A DNA stretch of 64,000 nucleotides from Pseudopyrenochaeta lycopersici (Eukaryota > Ascomycota > Dothideomycetes > Pleosporales > Pseudopyrenochaetaceae): the NCBI GenBank assembly GCA_003313425.1, contig NHZP01000014.1, forward strand, positions 1,240,001 through 1,304,000, given 5' to 3'. The notes beneath the pieces are model-generated. The model was not told the DNA's origin and did not search any database. It worked only from the letters and a program-made list of their open reading frames with translations. Below are positions 57,852-64,000 of the stretch, in pieces; positions within the stretch are counted from its first letter, which is position 1, and each line of letters opens with the position of its first letter. The position numbers and the translations under genes were made by a program.

Positions 57852-59261
57852 TTAAAGAAAACACTGCGTACCTAGCACAGCAAAATGCTTCCCAATACAT
57901 GTCCTCGGGCCACTCCCAAACGCCCAAAACCAACGCCTCATCTCCTTCAACTGCGCAGAATCCTGCTCTTTCATCCACCGTTCGGGCTCCCAGGACGAGG
58001 CATTAGGAAATACATCTTCATTGCGATGCATGCAGAAAACCGCCGTGCTTACCTGCACACCGCCGGGGACGAAGAAGTGCTTTTCCAGAGTGCAGCCTCC
58101 AGGTGGCGTAATGCGAAATTGCGGTGCCTGTGATGCTGGGTAAAGTCGAAGACTCTCTTGAACGATGGCGTCAAGAAGGGGGAGAGCGTCCAGGCTCCGA
58201 AAGCTCGGTAGTTGCCGTGCTCCTTGGTCACTAGGAAAATTTGGCTGCGTACAGATTGTAGGCCGGACGGGACGTTTGAGAGTGAATAGTTCGCTTCGCA
58301 GACGGGCTTGTAGTGATGGTCGTTTAGATAATTCCCACTGTAGAAATGTTAGTGTGATCCTGGTGCCTTCTGGCCCGGCCACGAAATGGTCCATTGTTTC
58401 AGATGCTATGGCTGGGTAAATGGTTGCATTTGCCTTTAGCGGCTCTTTGGGAAGGCGGTTTTGAAGCGTGGCATAAACCACTGGCTCCGTTGACAGTGGC
58501 GTCGAGCTCTTCGACTTTTTAGAAGGCTGCTGTAGTAGCATATTTGCGGCCTCACAAAGTTTGAGTCCGTGTGCTTCCTTTTCTTGTCTTGCCTTCCCGT
58601 CTTGAGGACAGTTGCGGAGTAGTGCATCGTGGCTGTGGAAAAATTCTCGGCATTCGGCAGTGTTGCAGAGAAGATTTGTCGAGTTTTTGAGGCCAAAAAC
58701 AAAGGCAGACATGAAGTCGGCGCCAAGGGCTCCATTAACTTGATATATGTCCAATGGTTTGCTATCTTGTGCGGCGGCTTCGAGAATGGGAAAAAATCTG
58801 TCATACATGATGACACTAGCCAACACTTGCATATCTCTCGAGTTTAGGAGATATGACTTCGAATAGATATGTGAAAGTATGCGTTTGCGATCTGCGTGGT
58901 CCTTGGGCGACGCCATCGAAACCAGGTTTCGCGTTCCGTAATTCATGAACTGCTCAGCATACCACTTCGGTTTCCTGAAACCGCCTACATAGATCTGACG
59001 AAGACCATCGAGCGAAGCAACGCTGACCTCATTTGGCCCTAGACGTACAATAGGACCTTTGCGTTGGTGGGCGGAGAAGATAGATTGGATACCTTCGCGG
59101 CCGCCCCTGCGTTTCCGCCACATCCAGAATGGATGGACTGGGCAGGTAAAGTGAGCATTAGGGATTCTAGAAAGAGGGGAAATAAAGGTTGGATAGATAA
59201 TGTAGCGGTATGCGAAGCATGCGAGAACAATTGCGACTCCGAGTGTGGAGAGATATGCCAT
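57852..59261 (-). CDS. cytochrome P450 with shortened C terminus
   Basis: A 469-codon frame without introns, starting with a membrane anchor (MAYLSTLGVAIVLACFAYRY). Visible P450 features: a proline-hinge-like SPLSRIPNAH, an I-helix AGPEGTRITLTF in place of the usual AGxDTT, the K-helix ExxR (QESLRLYPAS), the PERF-like EPERWMKE, and the haem loop FGSGPRTCIGKHFAVL with Cys at about 455. It should be an ER-bound monooxygenase with unknown substrate. The frame ends 14 residues after the haem Cys, whereas P450s usually continue 40-60 residues. A GTACGC donor at the end (after FAVL) and an acceptor ending AACAG give a further exon, but that translation does not look like a P450 tail. The 3' end may be lost. 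Confidence 0.85.
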   Translation of the reverse strand: MAYLSTLGVAIVLACFAYRYIIYPTFISPLSRIPNAHFTCPVHPFWMWRKRRGGREGIQSIFSAHQRKGPIVRLGPNEVSVASLDGLRQIYVGGFRKPKWYAEQFMNYGTRNLVSMASPKDHADRKRILSHIYSKSYLLNSRDMQVLASVIMYDRFFPILEAAAQDSKPLDIYQVNGALGADFMSAFVFGLKNSTNLLCNTAECREFFHSHDALLRNCPQDGKARQEKEAHGLKLCEAANMLLQQPSKKSKSSTPLSTEPVVYATLQNRLPKEPLKANATIYPAIASETMDHFVAGPEGTRITLTFLQWELSKRPSLQARLRSELFTLKRPVRPTICTQPNFPSDQGARQLPSFRSLDALPLLDAIVQESLRLYPASQAPQFRITPPGGCTLEKHFFVPGGVQVSTAVFCMHRNEDVFPNASSWEPERWMKEQDSAQLKEMRRWFWAFGSGPRTCIGKHFAVLGTQCFL

Positions 59262-59557
59262 GAGTGCGGGGTCCCTGCTTACGGGTTGGTTCGAGGGAAT
59301 ACCGAGCTTATCAGCTCGTGCGCGAACAGCGTGCTCGGTTAGCCTTACTAAAAAGGACTAATCATCGTTTTACTGCACGTCTCGCGAGACCCGTATTTAG
59401 GAGACAGGGAGAGAATAGTCTAGTAGATAAGGCGGAAGAATCAAATTTATTTCACCATAGTGATTATGTCACTTGTATCCATAAACACATAAGCTAGTCA
59501 TAACTAGTCATAACGACGTTAAGTATACTCCGCAGGGTTGAATGCCATGATGCTTCT
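59262..59557. other. P450 upstream region and permease 3' flank
   Basis: Short gap between two minus-strand genes. It should hold the P450 promoter. No clear element seen. Confidence 0.35.
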
Positions 59558-61420
59558 CTACTGGCTGCGCCTAATGTATGTAACAGGCCCGTTATAAGTC
59601 TTTCGTCCTCTAAGGGCGTAGTATACCAGAGCCACTGCCATTGTGAACCCTGTGACAAGAACGTTCCAATTCATCTGAGCGGGGGTGGGGTTAGGGTTCA
59701 GCGGGAAGAAAGGAAAGACAAAAGCCAGGACAAGAAAACACAATGCTATAGCGTTAATGACCAGACCAGCTCTTCCTAGATTGAATTGAGATGGTAAGAG
59801 TGGTTCTCCTACAAGGCGTTTTCGGAAGATGCAGGATATTGCAAGAATATACGAGCCTACAGTTCCCACTTGCCCAATTGATATAATGACGTTGAAGGCA
59901 ATAGATGACCCAATAATGATGAGACTGAGCAACGCGGTAATGATCAGCGTAGTAGTAACCGCATTCAGTGGAATGTCCCAGCCAGCCGGAATCTAAACAA
60001 AAATTAGTCTGGTCGTACTCCAGAATTTCGTTAATAGATATCTTACATAGGAGAGCCATTGTGAGCCCGGGAGCCCTTGGTCTCGTGCAAATGCAAAGAG
60101 CTGACGCGATACCGTGGTTGCCAGGTTTACGGCAGCGAAGAGAAGCAAGGTAGCAACCACGGCAGTCATGATGGATGTTCCTTTCCGGGACTGAGTGGCA
60201 TTGAAAAGGACTTGGATATACGGCTGGCCAGTCGGAGTGACGAGTATCTCGTCGACGTCTCCAAGCGTAGACATGATAGTTATGGTCATAGCAAACCCGA
60301 GAGAGTAGTTGAGGACAGCTGTAGCTATCATAGACCTTGGAAGCGCCCATGATGCATCCTTAAGTTCCTCAGACAAATGGCATGCCGCATCGGCTCCAAT
60401 CAAGGTGATAACGGGCCCAGTTAACCCCACAAGACACGATAGCCCAATGCTTCCCCAGCCCCCGTTATCTTGAAACTCGGTGAACACTCGTTTTGGATCT
60501 GATCGAGGGCCCAGGACCCAGAGCACAACAACGAATCCTATAAATCCGAAAACATGTAGAATCATTATGATGCCTTCCATCAGTGGAAGTGTTCGGATGA
60601 GAACAGTATTCCAAAGGATTGCAAACATTGCTGTGGCAATACAGAGAAGCGTACTCTGCCAGCCTTTGATAGTGTAGTCAGGCATGTTCAAGGCCATTAA
60701 TCCTTGCAGCTGTTGGGCGACAGCATAAGTCGTACTTGCCATGGCTGCCTGCCAACCGATGACTGAAAACCACCCTACAACAATCAGCCGTCTTCCTCTT
60801 GACTTAGCATCGATATCTGCGAGAGTTACAAACCTGTGATATAGCTTAGAAACTTCTGTCGTTTCGGCGGTGCAAATTCGGAAACCCAATGGTATTGGCC
60901 TCCTGCCGTGGGTGCCCTGTTCGATCAGTTTTTGCGCTAACCTCTAATCGCACCAATGAAGCCTCACATTGAGGCCATCTCCGCTAAGGAGAGAACCACG
61001 AAGAACATGCCAACACAGACAATAAGGAACATCCAGATACCACCAGCGGTTCCCCCATTCATTAAGGAGAGGGAAATGATGCTGTCAGAGTAGATCAGTC
61101 ATTCAAAAAGAGGCGGAAGGAGGTGGAGTGTCATACACGAGTGCATATTCCCAAGTGCAACCCATAACAACAGCATAGCCAAAAATGGAATGGAGACGGA
61201 AATTGCGCTGGCAACATAGGTTAGTCAGGCTGAATGGCTTCAGGGAGTGAGAGATGCATACCCTCAATTGCTGCAGCTTTCCCATGCGATGCATGTCACT
61301 GCCATCTTGCGCTGTGCCGCCTTTTGTGGCGACAGAAGGATCGCTGTAGGAGATTTCGTTGTCGGCATAGTTGTGATCGGCCAAAGGTGATTTGGCTTCG
61401 CTCAGAGGTTGGTTGGACAT
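59558..61420 (-). CDS. APC-superfamily amino acid/choline/GABA permease
   Basis: Six exons (61420-61262, 61207-61137, 61081-60968, 60916-60834, 60774-60047, 59992-59558; introns 51-59 bp) join in phase to 529 residues. A hydrophilic N terminus of about 55 residues leads to NFRLHSIFGYAVVMGCTWEY. Then come SLMNGGTAGGIWMFLI and the signature EMASMAPTAGGQYHWVSEFA, the block shared by fungal GABA permease (Uga4), choline (Hnm1) and related transporters. About twelve hydrophobic helices follow, ending in a short cytoplasmic tail (RGRKTYNGPVTYIRRSQ). It is a plasma-membrane importer of a nitrogen-containing solute; the exact substrate cannot be told. No defects. The divergent neighbour at 62087 shares its upstream region. 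Confidence 0.92.
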
Positions 61421-62086
61421 TGCTCACGTTGAGGCAGGTGAGACACAATAGAAGACTTTAGTTTTTTTCTTGGGGCTGAATGAGACGAAGACCCGGGCGA
61501 CTGGTATCCATTAAGAAGGTGCGAGGGAAGGTCATGTCAATGTTGAAGTTGGGAAAGGGCAACTGTTGCACATGCATAATGCAGCAGGGGTGTGCTTACA
61601 AGCACATTTTGACTGGACCGGATCATTCCCGGTGACAGCGCCCGTGCGCGATGAAAGCCCGCGTCAATTTGGCTGGAGGGATGCCGCGTCAAAGGCCGGG
61701 GCACGTTTCTAAAAGAAATATGCCAAGGGTCGCAGCGGGAATGGACGGGTTCAACGCCAGCCCGTCGGTCCAGTACCATCGCTGCTCCCATCTCAAATAA
61801 AGATTAAACTTTATCCTGAGTGGTTGTACCCGCCGAATTCTCCGCCCCCAAGATATGGCGGCAGATCACAGGGAGGCTCCAGCTTGGCCATACTTGCTTT
61901 GCCGCATCGCCACGGATCCTTCGTGTCGCTAAATGAACACCTCTCTTCACACAATGCAGCACCTCGATACATCGGTTAGATTCCGTCTGTGAGTTTAGAT
62001 ATGCCTGTGGCTCCGCCATTTCGGAATGGGAACTCTTTATCATCGTTAATCCTCTAGTCCCCATATATACAACATTGCAGCTTCCC
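61421..62086. other. divergent promoter region
   Basis: Separates the permease (minus) and the rhodopsin-domain gene (plus). TATA-like CATATATAC near 62061-62069 lies about 20 bp before the plus-strand ATG. Nothing else is recognised. Confidence 0.4.
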
Positions 62087-63411
62087 ATGTCTCTGCCATC
62101 TCCAGCAGCACCAACTGGAAATCGCTTTGCTATAGTTTCAGAGACTGACTACGGCGCCCCGATATTTATCGCAGCTATTATCACCTTAATATTCACTTTT
62201 CTGGTCCTCATCGTGCGCATTGCTATTGTGAAATGGCGCAGATGGGGCCTCGATGACATAGTCCTTATTTGCGCAAAAGTTAGCCCCATGCATGATCATC
62301 CCGCTCTAAGCCAGGTTTACTTATCATCTGGGTTAGGCCGTCGGCCTGGGCCAGTGGATCTCCATTTTCATTGCGTACCATAATGGCCTCGGAAAAGCTA
62401 CTTTCATAGTGGACCCTCGAGACTTACCTTACATGGTCAAGGTACCCAGCCCTCTTAGCGGTAAACGCCGATGTTAGATCGCATGATAACTCTTTTTCTA
62501 AACCACAGTTCTTCTTTGCAAGTCGGATCCTCCTCGTTATCGCTCTGTGTCTTTCGAAATGCTCCCTTCTACTTACGATCCGAGCGTTGTTCACCTTCGA
62601 ATTCAAGAGGCAATGGTGGGTGAGCAATATTGCCATCGCCGTCACTTGCGCATGGGGTGCGACTTCTGCACTTACCATTTCGGTCGGCTGTTCACCTAAT
62701 TACGTCGTGCTAGGCCAGCAGAATGTCAAGTGTGCTAATCATGTCTGTTGCCTTTCTCATCTTTCCCACAGTTATTCTAGTAAGATCTTTCACAAAGTAT
62801 GATCGCTTACACATGAGTCAGGTTGCCCGATTACTAGCAATTTTCATATCAGAGGTTCTGCTTGAGTGTGCAATTGTGATCTTACCGGTCCTTTTCCTCA
62901 TTAGCATTAATATGAGATGGAACGAAAAGTCCGTTGTCATTATGGCATTTGCTTTCCGGCTTCCGTAAGCCGCAATGACTTCCTCCCATTTCCTAGATTT
63001 GCTAAGAGACTTTTCAGAGCCGTCGCCTGCATCATCGCGTACCTTGTCACTTCAATCCGCTTTCTCTCAAGCAATAGACCCGGCGTGAACGTCGCTGCTA
63101 CAGTAATCTGGCAGCAGATCTTGCTCGGCTATTCACTCATGTCGGCAACCCTACCCATGCTCAGAAAATTTGTGCAGAACTTTACCACAGGCGGTATGGG
63201 TTTCAGTAAAGATGATAGCGGTTCCAACCAGCATAGTCAGCGAATTACCACCGCACTCCAACTGAGCGTGCTGTCAAAAACGCAGAGCGCAACACCAACA
63301 CCGATTGTAACTGCTCCGAGTCTGACGCCAGTATTAACGCGGTCACGATCAGGATCTCATGTTTCAGGGGGCCTGGCGCAGGACAACTCATCTATAACCT
63401 TACTAATATAA
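62087..63411 (+). CDS. seven-helix fungal rhodopsin-domain (Pth11-like) membrane protein
   Basis: Five exons (62087-62278, 62337-62441, 62509-62742, 62822-62964, 63018-63411; introns 53-79 bp) give 355 residues. Seven hydrophobic segments follow in order. Among them are FIAAIITLIFTFLVLIVRIA, WGLDDIVLICAK, ASRILLVIALCLSKCSLLLT, NIAIAVTCAWGATSALTI, LLECAIVILPVLFLISI and VIWQQILLGYSLMSATLP, with a polar tail of ~75 residues. The D-D after helix 1, CLSKCS in helix 3, FAFRLP and WQQ-LGYSL-SATLP are hallmarks of the fungal 'rhodopsin domain' integral membrane family related to the Pth11 group. Some members act as surface or host-sensing receptors. The role here is unproved. Exon 4 begins VARLLAIF, matching the family's NQVARW block. 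Confidence 0.85.
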
Positions 63412-64000
63412 GGATATAATAGAGAAGGATACTGAAATGACATTAGAGAAACTACTACTATTAATATATATTTTACTCGATTGCTGGCTTTACTAAGTTA
63501 CTATTTGAATACTAAAATCACTCCGTATGGGAAACATACTCTTGCTCGCAGCAGTAAGGAACAAAGATACACATCTCTATAATAATGATGCTGTTCAGTC
63601 TCTTCAACGAACATCTTAAGTACTATGTCTATTCTCTAATTAATGGGCATAAAGGTCTAGATTCGTGACGAAATTGAACTGCCCGATGAAGACTAGCTGC
63701 CTGTCTTGTCGATAGTGTAATGGCAACCAACATTTTCCGCAAAAAACGACTCAAAAGCCAGAAGTGGAAACATTAAAATTCGAGTCGATTGGTGAATAGC
63801 GCCACAGTTTATCCGCAAAGGACCATCAGCCTTGAAATTATGAGCGCGGTTTCACGCCTGGGAGCTGTTGTCAGTACCAGAGCGTGGATTGTAGTAAAGA
63901 TCTCGCAAACGGGCCATAATCGAGTGTCTGAAAGCGAGAGCCATAATACACCTATAGCGCGTTGATGCTGGGACCAGCCTTGTTTACCATTCTGAAGCGG
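63412..64000. other. intergenic to the window edge, no gene seen
   Basis: 3' flank of the membrane-protein gene. I see no coding frame, repeat or RNA gene. Confidence 0.4.

Overview
The window looks like nuclear DNA of a filamentous ascomycete (Pezizomycotina). Genes carry short GT-AG introns (47-125 bp). The families are typical of that group: MEP1-type M43 protease, CFEM protein, Dal5-type MFS transporter, GH78 rhamnosidase, M14 carboxypeptidase, P450, HET-protein remnant and a fungal rhodopsin-domain protein. Long stretches have the signature of repeat-induced point mutation (RIP): CpA and TpG are depleted, TpA is in excess, and almost no ORF reaches 60 codons. The species cannot be told from the sequence.

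Layout. 1-12.5 kb is gene-bearing: a secreted M43 metalloprotease, a scytalone dehydratase-like protein, a mitochondrial-carrier-like protein (minus strand), a Dal5-type MFS transporter with a frame break, a candidate small secreted cysteine-rich protein, a CFEM protein, and the 3' part of a membrane-protein gene. 12.55-21.98 kb is a RIP-mutated element with 149-bp terminal inverted repeats. A 1.85-kb pogo/Fot1-like transposon is nested inside it. The apparent 5' part of the broken gene lies beyond it at 22.6-23.2 kb. 23.7-24.7 kb holds a frameshifted gene, and 26.45-29.73 kb a secreted GH78 enzyme.

30.1-50.8 kb is a transposon nest. It holds an intact Ty1/copia element with identical LTRs, a second Fot1-like copy, a complete but RIP-dead Ty3/gypsy element, a trinucleotide microsatellite and a RIP-dead chromovirus remnant. 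A gene island follows (50.8-54.2 kb): an M14 carboxypeptidase and a truncated HET-protein remnant, bracketed by two inverted copies of one ~400-bp LTR. The right part (55.2-63.4 kb) carries a PAF-acetylhydrolase-like secreted esterase, a P450 with a shortened C terminus, a six-exon APC permease and a divergently transcribed seven-helix membrane protein.

No single pathway links the genes. Many are secreted or membrane proteins for nutrient capture and contact with the outside, interleaved with AT-rich transposon blocks, as expected of an accessory region. The most interesting single signal is the intact copia element. Its gag and pol are in one frame, separated by a single UGA in the context UGA-CUAG, which matches the best-known eukaryotic stop-codon readthrough motif.
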